Assembly: GCA_030654805.1 (NCBI GenBank)
Contig: JAURWR010000008.1
Location: 1-64,000, forward strand
From: Burkholderiaceae bacterium
Lineage (GTDB): Bacteria; Pseudomonadota; Gammaproteobacteria; Burkholderiales; Burkholderiaceae_C
Length of the DNA stretch: 64,000 bases
Direction: 5' to 3'
The notes beneath the pieces are model-generated. The model saw only the letters and a program-made list of their open reading frames with translations, made no database searches and was not told the origin of the DNA. This document shows positions 30,546 to 38,693 of the stretch, one piece after another; the stretch's first letter is position 1; every line of letters starts with the position of its first letter. The translations under genes were made by a program, and so were the position numbers.

Positions 30546-32174
30546 ATGTCAGAATTTTGCGGCACAAATAAAGGGCTGTTATCCCGGGTGCTTATGGCGG
30601 CGGCGGTAACTTTTTCGGCAGGGGCGGTTCAGGCTGTCACCCCGTTCGAGAATGACGTTTCCGTTGCGATCGACCGGGGCATCACGTACCTTGCGACGAC
30701 CGGCGCCTTCAGCAACCCCAGTTCAGCGGGTGATGCGGCGGGTCTCCCGATGTTGGCGCTCCTTGAGAAGCGAGCCTCCGGTATTGCCACCGATCCTCCC
30801 CAGGGCTACACCGGTGCCAATGCCACCGACCAGGGGCGTCTGCGGACTGCGGCCGCGAACATCCTCGATCGGGTCAATGAAACCGGTTTCTATTCGTATC
30901 GCGACGGTGCTTTCATGTTCGCGCTGTCGGAATACGCCTTGACCGGCGGGCCGGACAAGAGCGCATTGGGCGCAGGGGTCGCTGGCAATGTCGATTACCA
31001 GACCATCAAGGAGGCGATGAATGCCCTCGTTGACCGGGCACTCGCGGGTCAGGACAAGGCGAGCTACAAGGGTTACTGGTGTTACTCCGGTCCGGGTTGC
31101 CCCGATTCCTCGACCACCCAGTTCGTGGTGGCAGGCCTGGCGGCAGCCAAGACTTTCTATTCGTCCAACAAGAGTGGCGATGGGGGTGCATTTGCAGACG
31201 CGGCGCGAGTGACCGCGATTGATGCTGCGCTGGTGCTCGCTCGCCAGGCGTATGAGACCAATGCGGCCCAGGGATCGGACAACGGTGCCTGCGCAGTCCT
31301 GTCGCCAACCGAGCGTGGGCACGGCTACAACGCGGGCTACAACCCGTCGCTTCAGCAAACGGCATCGGGCATGTACAACCAGCTGTTTGGCGGCTCGAAC
31401 GTGAACACGCCCATGGTGCAGCACTACATCGAATGGCTGCGCAACCACTATCGCTGGGAAGACCTCGACAACATGGGGAACTCCTGGCCGACCTCTTCCT
31501 GGAGCTACTACCTGTGGAGCTCCTTCAAGGGGATGGAGCTGATTCGCCAGTCGGGCATTTCACCGGCAGCCGGCAATCTGGGCGCGAATGATCTGGGCAA
31601 GCTCTCAGCGGCCTCGGCGCCTTCCTGCGCGGTGCGTCAGGAAAACAAGGATCCGGCGTTGGTCTCCCGACCTGCCGTTTTCGGTGCGGGTGCTGCTGGC
31701 TTCTACGTCGGCGAGCCCAAGGGTCAGTATTTCGACTATGCGCACCAGATTCTCTCGGTTCAATGTGCCAATGGAGCGTTCGCTTGCGGCTCCCCAGGTT
31801 ATTGGGACTTCAACGCGCACCAGTCCTATCTGCTGCTCGTGCTGCAGCGCTCGACCGGTGGTGGTTGCGCTGACTCCGATGGCGATGGCGTCTGCGACAG
31901 CGAAGACAACTGCCCGGCCGTTGCCAACCCAGGCCAGCAGAATACCTACGGCGATGCGCGCGGCGATGCTTGCGAACCGCGTCCGGTTGCTAGCTGCGAT
32001 TTGGATTCCGACGGCGATGTTGACAGCATCGACATCGCGGGGATCACCGCGCTGCGTAACAAGCCGGCGTCGGCCAATCCGAAGGCGGATGCCGATGGTA
32101 ACGGGGTGATCAACATCAACGATGCTCGGGCTTGCGTGCTCAAGTGCACCCGCTCGAAATGTGCAACGCAATAA
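30546..32174 (+). CDS. secreted terpenoid-cyclase-fold protein with thrombospondin-3-like and dockerin modules
   Basis: 542 aa. A signal peptide (VLMAAAVTFSAGAVQA) is followed by a helical alpha/alpha-toroid of the prenyltransferase/squalene-oxidase-repeat type (about 35-430): VAIDRGITYLATTG, a middle STTQFVVAGLAAAK and NAHQSYLLLVLQR at its end. At about 442 there is a calcium-binding DSDGDGVCDSEDNCP of the thrombospondin type-3 kind. At about 483-535 lies a dockerin type I-like pair of EF-hand-like loops, DLDSDGDVDSIDIAG and DADGNGVININDARA. No DxDD cyclase acid motif is present, so it is unlikely to be a hopene synthase. It is probably exported and attached through the dockerin, perhaps to the cohesin-like product of the next gene. 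Confidence 0.82.
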   Translation: MSEFCGTNKGLLSRVLMAAAVTFSAGAVQAVTPFENDVSVAIDRGITYLATTGAFSNPSSAGDAAGLPMLALLEKRASGIATDPPQGYTGANATDQGRLRTAAANILDRVNETGFYSYRDGAFMFALSEYALTGGPDKSALGAGVAGNVDYQTIKEAMNALVDRALAGQDKASYKGYWCYSGPGCPDSSTTQFVVAGLAAAKTFYSSNKSGDGGAFADAARVTAIDAALVLARQAYETNAAQGSDNGACAVLSPTERGHGYNAGYNPSLQQTASGMYNQLFGGSNVNTPMVQHYIEWLRNHYRWEDLDNMGNSWPTSSWSYYLWSSFKGMELIRQSGISPAAGNLGANDLGKLSAASAPSCAVRQENKDPALVSRPAVFGAGAAGFYVGEPKGQYFDYAHQILSVQCANGAFACGSPGYWDFNAHQSYLLLVLQRSTGGGCADSDGDGVCDSEDNCPAVANPGQQNTYGDARGDACEPRPVASCDLDSDGDVDSIDIAGITALRNKPASANPKADADGNGVININDARACVLKCTRSKCATQ

Positions 32175-32216
32175 GCCGATCCTGACGAATCACTGCAATT
32201 ACCGAAAGGAATGATC

Positions 32217-32795
32217 ATGTTCAAACTCAAGCAAATGGCCCGCGTTGCGGCCCTGGTGGCCGGGATGGCTTTTGGCATGGCACCAGCGATGGCCGCGCCC
32301 ACGATCAGTTTCGTGTCTGGTGTCGGTGGCATCGATGTGGTGGTGAGTAATCTGGGCGGTGACATCGTTGCTGCCTATGACCTGGATGTGAGCTTCGATA
32401 CCGGCGCACTGACCTTTTCGAGCCTGACCTTTGGCTCGGGCCTGGGCGATGAAGCGTCCTTTGAAGTCATCAACGACCTCCAGCCCGTTGGCGGTGGCTT
32501 GCTGGACTTCGCTGCCGTTTCGCTGCTGAGCGACCTTGACCTTCTGGCACTGCAGGGCGGTGACTCGGTGATCCTGGCGACACTGCAGTTCGTTGGAACC
32601 GATTTCAGCTCACTGGCCTTTGTCAATTGGGGTACTGGTCTTCCTACCAACGATGTGAAGGGTGCCGGCAACCAAGTCATCATCGGTCAGAGTCAGGTGC
32701 CCGAGCCCGCGTCACTCGCGCTGGTCGGCATCGCGATGGCCGGGATGCTGACGGTGCCGATGCTGCGCCGGCGCAAGGATGCAACTAAGGCCTAA
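32217..32795 (+). CDS. PEP-CTERM protein with cohesin-like domain
   Basis: 192 aa. A signal peptide (VAALVAGMAFGMAPAMA) is followed by a beta-rich domain of about 110 residues with a cohesin pattern: IDVVVSNLGG, AAYDLDVSFDTGALTFSSL and the terminal strand SVILATLQFVG. The C-terminus is a textbook PEP-CTERM sorting tag: VPEPASLALVGIAMAGM, a hydrophobic span and RRRK. The tag is normally processed by an exosortase, which is not in this window. The second ATG (32217) is chosen because AAAGGA lies at proper distance; the ATG at 32211 is too close. It lies 42 bases after the dockerin-bearing gene and is followed by a strong terminator. Confidence 0.87.
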   Translation: MFKLKQMARVAALVAGMAFGMAPAMAAPTISFVSGVGGIDVVVSNLGGDIVAAYDLDVSFDTGALTFSSLTFGSGLGDEASFEVINDLQPVGGGLLDFAAVSLLSDLDLLALQGGDSVILATLQFVGTDFSSLAFVNWGTGLPTNDVKGAGNQVIIGQSQVPEPASLALVGIAMAGMLTVPMLRRRKDATKA

Positions 32796-32823
32796 TCCTG
32801 ATTTGCACCCAAGCAACGCAAAA

Positions 32824-32852
32824 GGCCGCCACGCAAGTGGCGGCCTTTTTTT
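32824..32852 (+). terminator. rho-independent terminator
   Basis: Nine-base GC stem GGCCGCCAC/GTGGCGGCC with a GCAA loop followed by seven T. It ends the two-gene dockerin/cohesin unit. Confidence 0.93.
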
Positions 32853-32948
32853 GCGTCTTGCGCGGTCTGGTCAAGTCAAACCGCGGCTGCGAAGTGTCGA
32901 CAGTGGTGGCTGTGACCAAAAATTGGCGATGGCGCCCCGGGGGCCCCG

Positions 32949-33218
32949 TCAGCTGGCCGTCCAGCCCACCGTGCTGTTCACCGGCACGATCACCGTGTCG
33001 GTGAATCGTTCGAACGGCGCTTGCAGACGGAGCACGGTGTCGATGTCGGGCGCCTCGAGCAGCGAGTAGTTGACCGACCGGTCGACGGCGACCCATTCGC
33101 CGCGAATTTTCATATCGGCCGGCATCGATGCATAGAAGGCCTTGGCCAGCGCAGCGAGTTCGCCGTAGTCGGCGGAGCTCAGGTCGGGTCGGGTGCGATT
33201 GGTCAGCATGAACAGCAT
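32949..33218 (-). CDS. small conserved protein, possibly DUF3303-like
   Basis: 89 aa, starting MLFMLTNRTRPDLSSADYGE. A beta-alpha-beta pattern with RGEWVAVDRSVNYSLLEA and the ending FTDTVIVPVNSTVGW resembles the small dimeric alpha/beta-barrel proteins grouped as DUF3303/YCII-like, but I cannot be certain. The start at 33218 is chosen because it avoids a Cys/Pro-rich extension that would overlap the next gene. Four bases separate it from the stop of the VTT-domain gene upstream, so they are probably one transcript. No catalytic role can be read. Confidence 0.6.
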   Translation of the reverse strand: MLFMLTNRTRPDLSSADYGELAALAKAFYASMPADMKIRGEWVAVDRSVNYSLLEAPDIDTVLRLQAPFERFTDTVIVPVNSTVGWTAS

Positions 33219-33222
33219 GGCG

Positions 33223-33834
33223 TCATCTTTCTGCAGGGTTGGTGCGGCGTATCTTGCGCCAGACCAGCCATCCGGCGGCGGGCAGCAGCATGGGCAGCAC
33301 CAGCCCCATGCCCAGCGATGCATCGGGCACGAGCTGCGCCCCGTTGAGCGCCAGCGCGCCCGCGTAGATCAGGTTGCCCGATCCGCACGCCACGAGGAAC
33401 TGTGGCCAGCTGACGCGCGCGGCACCGGCGCTGAAAACCATGGCCTCCGCGAGCACCGGGACAGGCCGGCTGATAAACAGCGCGGCCAGCGTCGGAGCTT
33501 CGGGCAGCGCGTCGTTGCGCTGGCGCAGCAGGCGCCGGCTGACGAAGTAGGCCGCCGATTGCCCGGCCATCAGGCCCGCGAACGTGGCCGCCCAACCGGC
33601 GGCCCAGCCGAGGCGCGCCCCGAGCATCGTGCCGACGACGCTCGATGGAATCGGCAGCAGCACGTCGGCCGCCAGCAACCCGGCACCGACGAGCGCGAAG
33701 TTCGCGGAATGGTCGTCGCTGGCGGACAGCCAGCGCTCGCCGGGAAGCTCGCCGATCACGATAAAAGGCACCATCGGAATACACAGCGCAGCGGTAAGAA
33801 TCAACGCGGCTCGGCCGCGAGTGCGTGGCATCAT
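33223..33834 (-). CDS. DedA/VTT-domain membrane protein
   Basis: 203 aa with about five hydrophobic spans. The central part ALVGAGLLAADVLLPIPSS, VVGTMLGARLGWAAGWAATF and LMAGQSAAYFVSRRLL has the glycine/proline pattern of the DedA/SNARE-associated Golgi (VTT) family, and FISRPVPVLAEAMVFSAGAA matches the second re-entrant segment. Such proteins are lipid scramblases or affect membrane potential; the substrate here is unknown. It is divergent from the radical SAM gene. Confidence 0.8.
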   Translation of the reverse strand: MMPRTRGRAALILTAALCIPMVPFIVIGELPGERWLSASDDHSANFALVGAGLLAADVLLPIPSSVVGTMLGARLGWAAGWAATFAGLMAGQSAAYFVSRRLLRQRNDALPEAPTLAALFISRPVPVLAEAMVFSAGAARVSWPQFLVACGSGNLIYAGALALNGAQLVPDASLGMGLVLPMLLPAAGWLVWRKIRRTNPAER

Positions 33835-33914
33835 CAGTTCACGTTATCAGAAGAGTGCGTGCGGCTGTACGCCCGCAACCGCTCATGTTTCACGCAGGGA
33901 AAGGTACCGCCGAC

Positions 33915-35150
33915 ATGATCACGCTCACCGGCTCGCCGTCGCTGAAGGTTCAGGTGATGTGCGAGGGCATCCGGTACACGGCCGCACTCGGCCAGGCCGC
34001 GCAGCACTCGATGCCCAACTACTACCCCTACCGGTTCAAGGAGGGAGAGCACGACCCCACGGGCAAGGGCATCGTGACCATCCCGTACCTGATCAACACG
34101 CCGGACGGCACCGAGATCCGCATCCTGGGCAACGGCGATTCGCCGTGGCACGTCGAAGGCGATCTGGCGCAGGGCTATCTGCTGATCGACGATCGAAGCG
34201 GCAACACCGTGCCGATCGAGTTCGAGCCGTTGCGGCCCTGGCTCACGCAGAAGACGGCGGACGGCATGCCATTCGCGCAGGCCGGCGTGACCACGCACGG
34301 CGACATGCTGGTGATCAACGTGGCGCCGGGCTGCGAGTACTTCCTGCACAAGCAGGACGGCGTCTCGATGCGCTGCACCTTCTGCGCTTACGGGGCGCCC
34401 GACGAACGCACGATGCACCTGGGTCAGAAGACGGGGCAGCTCGAGATTCCCGGGCCCACGCTCGACAGGATGCGCGATGCGTTGAACGCCGTGATCGACC
34501 AGGCCGAGATCCGCCACATCTACCTGGTGGGCGGTTCCCTCACCGATGCGCGCCGGGAAGGCGAACGTTTCCTTCAGCTTGCGCGGTTCGTGAAGCAGGC
34601 CAACACGCGTGGCATCCCGGTCACCCTGGGGTCGGGGTCGATCCCCGACGACCTGATCGCACAGTTCCACGCCGAGCAATTGGTGCAGCACGTCTGCTTC
34701 AACCTCGAGATGTGGTCGGAGCCGCTGTTCGCGAAGGTGTGCCCCGGCAAGAACCGCTATGTCGGCTACCAGCGCTGGATCGAGTCTCTGGAGACCGCTG
34801 TTCGCTACTGGGGGCGCGGCAACGTGTATTCGGCGATGGTGGCGGGCATCGAGCTCGAGCCCGAGCACGGCCTCGAATGGGAAGAGGCCGCCCGCATTGC
34901 TCTGCAGGGCGCGGAAGACCTCTGCAGTCGCGGGATCATCCCGATCTATTCGCTGGTCTGGCCGGTGGGCGGCCGCCAGCGGTCCGACTTCCACGCGCGC
35001 ATCCGCAGCTACTTCGAGACGCTGAGCTCGGGCTACCACGCCATACGAAAGCGTCATGGGCTGGCGGTCTCGGAGGGCTTCATGTGCCATCGCTGCGCCT
35101 ACATGCAGCTCGAGTGCGACCTCGACCGCACCACACTGGAGGCTGCATGA
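33915..35150 (+). CDS. radical SAM protein with non-standard cysteine spacing
   Basis: 411 aa. In place of the usual CxxxCxxC, the likely [4Fe-4S] ligands are Cys140, Cys154 and Cys157 (PGCEYFLH then MRCTFCAYG), a C-x13-C-x2-C spacing. A glycine-rich SAM loop follows as IYLVGGSLTD, with a barrel strand pattern VTLGSGSIPDD and the helix after it. The last 25 residues carry CHRCAYMQLEC (Cys391, 394, 401), possibly an auxiliary cluster. The N-terminal ~130 residues are unrecognised. The ATG at 33915 has GGAAAGG upstream. It heads a twelve-gene overlapping run and overlaps the methyltransferase start (ATGA). The reaction is unknown. Confidence 0.75.
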   Translation: MITLTGSPSLKVQVMCEGIRYTAALGQAAQHSMPNYYPYRFKEGEHDPTGKGIVTIPYLINTPDGTEIRILGNGDSPWHVEGDLAQGYLLIDDRSGNTVPIEFEPLRPWLTQKTADGMPFAQAGVTTHGDMLVINVAPGCEYFLHKQDGVSMRCTFCAYGAPDERTMHLGQKTGQLEIPGPTLDRMRDALNAVIDQAEIRHIYLVGGSLTDARREGERFLQLARFVKQANTRGIPVTLGSGSIPDDLIAQFHAEQLVQHVCFNLEMWSEPLFAKVCPGKNRYVGYQRWIESLETAVRYWGRGNVYSAMVAGIELEPEHGLEWEEAARIALQGAEDLCSRGIIPIYSLVWPVGGRQRSDFHARIRSYFETLSSGYHAIRKRHGLAVSEGFMCHRCAYMQLECDLDRTTLEAA

Positions 35151-36169
35151 GCGCGACAGATCCATCCGTGGCCAAGGGGCCCGATCCATCCTCGATCGTT
35201 CGCCTGAGCACGGCCTACTGGGAGAGCCAGACGCTGCTCACGGCGAACCGCCTTCGTCTCTTCGATGCGCTGGCCGATGGCGCCCGCACTGCCGATGAGG
35301 TGGCGTCTGCGCTGAGTCTGGATGCGCGCAGCACGGCGCTGTTCCTGCGCGCCTGTGTCGGGCTGGGCTTCCTGACCGAAAAGGCGGGCCGGTTCGAGAA
35401 CGCGCCGGTCGCCGCCGCGTTCCTGGTCTCGCGCAGCCCGGCGTTCATGGGCAATGTGATCCGCTACAGCGATCAGCTCTACGGTGCCTGGGGCCAGCTC
35501 GAAGGCTCGCTGCGCGCCGGCAAACCGGCGTTGCCCGCCGAGACCTACCTGGGCGACGACCCCGCCCGCACACGCGGCTTCGTGATGGCGATGCACGAGC
35601 GCGCCCTCGGCATCGCGCGCGTGCTGGTCAACGTGCTGGACCTGCAGGGCCGCCGCAGCATGCTCGATGTCGGCGGCGGGCCGGGCACCTACTCTGTGCT
35701 GCTCACCGAGCGCTTCCCGGGGCTGCGCTCCGAGGTGCTCGAACTGCCCGGAGTTGCCGCGGTGGCACGCGAACTGGTCGCATCGGCTGGCGCCAGCGAC
35801 CGGGTGGTGCTGCGCGACGGCGACTACCACAGCAGCGATTTCGGCTCGGGCAAGGACGTGGTGCTGATGTCCGGCATGTTCCACCGCGAGAGCGAGGCCA
35901 CCTGCCGCGGGTTGATCGAGCGCGCCTCGGCTTGCCTCGATCCCGGTGGCCTGCTGGTCGTCAGCGATGTGTTCACCGACGAGGGCGGCGCCCGGCCCAC
36001 CTTCGCCGCGATGTTCGGCCTCAACATGATGCTCACGGCTCCCGACGGTGGCGTGCATGCCGATGCCGACGTGATGCGCTGGATGGGTGACTGCGGCTTC
36101 CGCGACATGCGCATGGTGCCGCTGCCGCCGCCGATGCCGCACCGGGTCGTGATGGGCTTCAAGCCGTGA
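35147..36169 (+). CDS. SAM-dependent O-methyltransferase (family 2, with dimerisation domain)
   Basis: 340 aa. The N-terminal winged-helix dimerisation domain (residues ~25-100) shows LLTANRLRLFDALADGARTADEVA. The SAM-binding motif is SMLDVGGGPGTYSVLLTERF, followed by LRSEVLELPGVAAVARE and the acid-containing LVVSDVFTDEGG. It is of the type that methylates small phenolic or polyketide hydroxyls and isoprenoid compounds, such as the hydroxyneurosporene and BchU enzymes. The start overlaps the radical SAM stop (ATGA) and its stop overlaps the next gene (GTGA). Confidence 0.85.
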   Translation: MSATDPSVAKGPDPSSIVRLSTAYWESQTLLTANRLRLFDALADGARTADEVASALSLDARSTALFLRACVGLGFLTEKAGRFENAPVAAAFLVSRSPAFMGNVIRYSDQLYGAWGQLEGSLRAGKPALPAETYLGDDPARTRGFVMAMHERALGIARVLVNVLDLQGRRSMLDVGGGPGTYSVLLTERFPGLRSEVLELPGVAAVARELVASAGASDRVVLRDGDYHSSDFGSGKDVVLMSGMFHRESEATCRGLIERASACLDPGGLLVVSDVFTDEGGARPTFAAMFGLNMMLTAPDGGVHADADVMRWMGDCGFRDMRMVPLPPPMPHRVVMGFKP

Positions 36170-36867
36170 AACGGCGCGACGGCCTCGTCGCGGTGCTCGG
36201 TGTGCTCGCGGCAACTGGCATGACCGAGTTGCGCGCGCAGGCGCCAGCGCCCCTTGTGGGCGAATTGAAGCCGCTCGGCCAGGATCGATTCCAGATCGGA
36301 CGCATCGTCGTCGACAAGCGAGCGGGTGCTTTCACCGTGCCCGGACGAGTGCACGTGGTCGGCAAGCCGCTGGAGTACCTGGCCACCAGCCCAGCCGGCA
36401 TGAAGGCCTACGAAACGCTGCTGGAGCTCGACACCACCGGGAGCGAGTTCAACCTCGCGTGCATCCTGATCGGACTCGAGCGCGACCCGAAGCAGGTGCC
36501 GTGGCAGCAGATGAGGCAGGCGGCCCATCTGGCCGGCCGAAGCATCGCGATTTCGATCGCCTGGACCGAGGCTGGCAAGCGCCGGCAGGTGCCTGCTGCC
36601 GAGGCGCTGCTCAATCCGGATGCGGGCGTGAAGCCCGAATCGGTCGAATGGGTCTACATGGGGTCTCCCGCGTCCGACGGTCTGGGCCGTTTCGCTGCCG
36701 ACGACGCGGGAACACTGATCGGCTTCGTGCACGATGCCAACAGCATCATTGAATCTCGGGCCGGCATCGGCATCGGCGCCTACGGATCGGTGCGTGGGCA
36801 CGCGATGCTGCCGGCGGCCGGGTCAGCCGTCGAACTGGTTGTCGAAGCGACGACCGCGACGCCGTGA
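36166..36867 (+). CDS. secreted YdjY-like protein
   Basis: 233 aa from a GTG that overlaps the previous stop. It has a weak signal peptide (GLVAVLGVLAATGMTELRAQA). The part PGRVHVVGKPLEYLATSP, YETLLELDTTGSEFNLACIL and IGLERDPKQVP matches the pattern of the YdjY domain, a small periplasmic domain of unknown role. The C-terminal half ends with VYMGSPASDG and GFVHDANSI. Likely periplasmic or exported. No enzyme motif is visible. Confidence 0.65.
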   Translation: MKRRDGLVAVLGVLAATGMTELRAQAPAPLVGELKPLGQDRFQIGRIVVDKRAGAFTVPGRVHVVGKPLEYLATSPAGMKAYETLLELDTTGSEFNLACILIGLERDPKQVPWQQMRQAAHLAGRSIAISIAWTEAGKRRQVPAAEALLNPDAGVKPESVEWVYMGSPASDGLGRFAADDAGTLIGFVHDANSIIESRAGIGIGAYGSVRGHAMLPAAGSAVELVVEATTATP

Positions 36868-37604
36868 TCGCGGCCCGTTGGGGGATGCTGCTCGTGGCGG
36901 CCATGCTGATGTCCACCGTGCTCGGTGCCACGGCGTCCGATCTGCAGCCGTCCGCACAGCGCGTGGCGGTGACCGCCATCGTCGGTTTGCTGGCCCCGCT
37001 GTTCTGGCCGGGAACGGCCTCGACACCCGGGCGCACTGCACTGCGAATTGCCGGCTGGTCGGCTTCAGCAGCCTGCGTGGCTGCAATCACGCTTCGCATG
37101 CTGGGTCATCCGGGACAGCTGGCATCGGGAGCCCTCGGCAGCTGCGGAATGCTGATGCTCATCCTGCTCCTGACGCACACGTTGGCTGCCGGGCTGGAGC
37201 CGAGATGGCGCGGTTCGGCAGGGGACGCAGGCCGTGCCCGCGAGATGGCGGGCCGCACCGTGTCCGTCGCCCTCGGCATGCTGGGCTCGCTGCCGCTGTG
37301 GTTCGGGCCCGTCGGTGAGCTTCTTTCGGGCCGACATGACTGGGTCATTGACGCGGCCATCGGCATGAGTCCGCTCACTCATCTGGCCGTCGCGAGCGAC
37401 AACGATCTGCTGCACAACGAATGGCTGTACCAGAACTCCAATCTCGCCTCGTTGCCCGTGTCGTATCCCGACCTGACGCCACTGGCTTGGTCTTACGCAA
37501 TTTTCTGCACGGTGCTGACGATCGTCGCACTCGCTTTACTGCGGGGGCGACGCATCCGCATCGACACTGACTGCCCCGATCTCACCAAGGAGAAACCTCG
37601 ATGA
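36864..37604 (+). CDS. multi-span membrane protein, function unknown
   Basis: 246 aa with about six hydrophobic segments, for example AARWGMLLVAAMLMSTVLGA, VTAIVGLLAPLFWPG, MLMLILLLTHTLAAGL, VALGMLGSLPLWFG and AIFCTVLTIVALALLRG. Between the last two is a loop (ASDNDLLHNEWLYQNSNLAS) that resembles loops of some ABC-2-like permeases in planctomycetes, but no ATPase is adjacent. The GTG start overlaps the previous gene, and its stop overlaps the next start (ATGA). Confidence 0.6.
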   Translation: MIAARWGMLLVAAMLMSTVLGATASDLQPSAQRVAVTAIVGLLAPLFWPGTASTPGRTALRIAGWSASAACVAAITLRMLGHPGQLASGALGSCGMLMLILLLTHTLAAGLEPRWRGSAGDAGRAREMAGRTVSVALGMLGSLPLWFGPVGELLSGRHDWVIDAAIGMSPLTHLAVASDNDLLHNEWLYQNSNLASLPVSYPDLTPLAWSYAIFCTVLTIVALALLRGRRIRIDTDCPDLTKEKPR

Positions 37605-38689
37605 TGAAGAGAAGACACCTGCTCGTTCTGCCGGCCTGTGCCGTGCTCGCAGCACCTTCGGCGCATGCTGCCGATGCCATGGACCCCGAACTGCGTCGCA
37701 AGTCCAAGCGCGCCATTGCTGGCGGTTTGCACTACCTGCGAGGCCAGCAGGCTGCGGACGGCTCCGTGCTCAAGTCGGTCGGCATCACGGCCCTGGCTTT
37801 GCGCGCTTTCCTCGAAAGTCCGGAGAAATACAACGAGGCCGATGGTGCTTTCATGACGCGGCAGGTGGATTACCTGCTGGCCAACGTCAAGAGCGATGGT
37901 TCGATCAGTGCATCGTTGCAGAGCACAGCCTACAACACGGCGGTCGCACTGAACGCGCTCGCCGCGACGAAGAACCCAAAGCATGACGCTGTCATTGCCG
38001 CCGCCCGCAAGTTCCTGATCGGCCACCAGATCGACGAGGACGAAGGCTACAAGCCCGACCACGTCTATTACGGTGGAATCGGCTACGGCGGTGGCGAACG
38101 GCCGGACCTGTCGAACGTGTACATGTCGCTGGAGGGCCTCAAGGCCACGTCCGCCGATCCCAAGGATCCGGTCTGGCAGAAGGCGTTGACTTTTGTGAGC
38201 CGTTCCCAGAACCGCAGCGAGAGCAACGATCAGAAGTGGGCTGTCAACGATGGCGGCTTCACCTACCGGCCGGGCACCAATCCGCCGGAATACGAGAACG
38301 GCACGTCGTCGTACGGCGGCATGACGGCCGCCGGGCTGCTCAGTCTGCTTTTTGCCGGCGTGGACAAGACCGATCCACGGGTACAGGCCGCATACAAGTG
38401 GATGACGGCGAACTACACGCTCGAATTCAATCCCGGGACCAACAAGAAGCACGGACTCTTCTATTTCTACAACGCCTTCGCCAAGGTGATGGCGGCCTAC
38501 GGAGAGGACACGTTCACCGACGGCCAGGGGCAGAAGCACAACTGGCGCAACGAGCTTGCGCAAAAGCTGATGAGTCTGCAGTCAACCGATGGCAGCTGGG
38601 CCAATACCGAGTCGAAGGCCTGGTGGGAGGACCGGCCCCAGCTTGTGACGGCATGGTCGGTGATCGCCCTCGAGCAGGCGCTGAAGTGA
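37601..38689 (+). CDS. secreted prenyltransferase/squalene-oxidase-repeat protein
   Basis: 362 aa with a signal peptide (HLLVLPACAVLAAPSAHA). The mature part is an alpha/alpha-toroid with several repeats that carry the QxxDGSW-like element: RGQQAADGSVLKS, KSDGSISASLQSTAYNTAV and LMSLQSTDGSWANTES. Length is about half that of a true squalene-hopene cyclase and no DxDD motif is seen (nearest DEDE), so a substrate-binding or modified role is likelier than cyclisation. Domain type is shared with the dockerin-bearing protein at 30546. The ATG overlaps the previous stop; a second ATG follows directly. Confidence 0.8.
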   Translation: MMKRRHLLVLPACAVLAAPSAHAADAMDPELRRKSKRAIAGGLHYLRGQQAADGSVLKSVGITALALRAFLESPEKYNEADGAFMTRQVDYLLANVKSDGSISASLQSTAYNTAVALNALAATKNPKHDAVIAAARKFLIGHQIDEDEGYKPDHVYYGGIGYGGGERPDLSNVYMSLEGLKATSADPKDPVWQKALTFVSRSQNRSESNDQKWAVNDGGFTYRPGTNPPEYENGTSSYGGMTAAGLLSLLFAGVDKTDPRVQAAYKWMTANYTLEFNPGTNKKHGLFYFYNAFAKVMAAYGEDTFTDGQGQKHNWRNELAQKLMSLQSTDGSWANTESKAWWEDRPQLVTAWSVIALEQALK

Positions 38690-38693
38690 CGCG

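Noticed and set aside
37601-38689. Squalene-hopene cyclase
   Set aside because: The fold is shared, but the protein is about 360 aa instead of about 650, has a signal peptide and lacks the DxDD motif.
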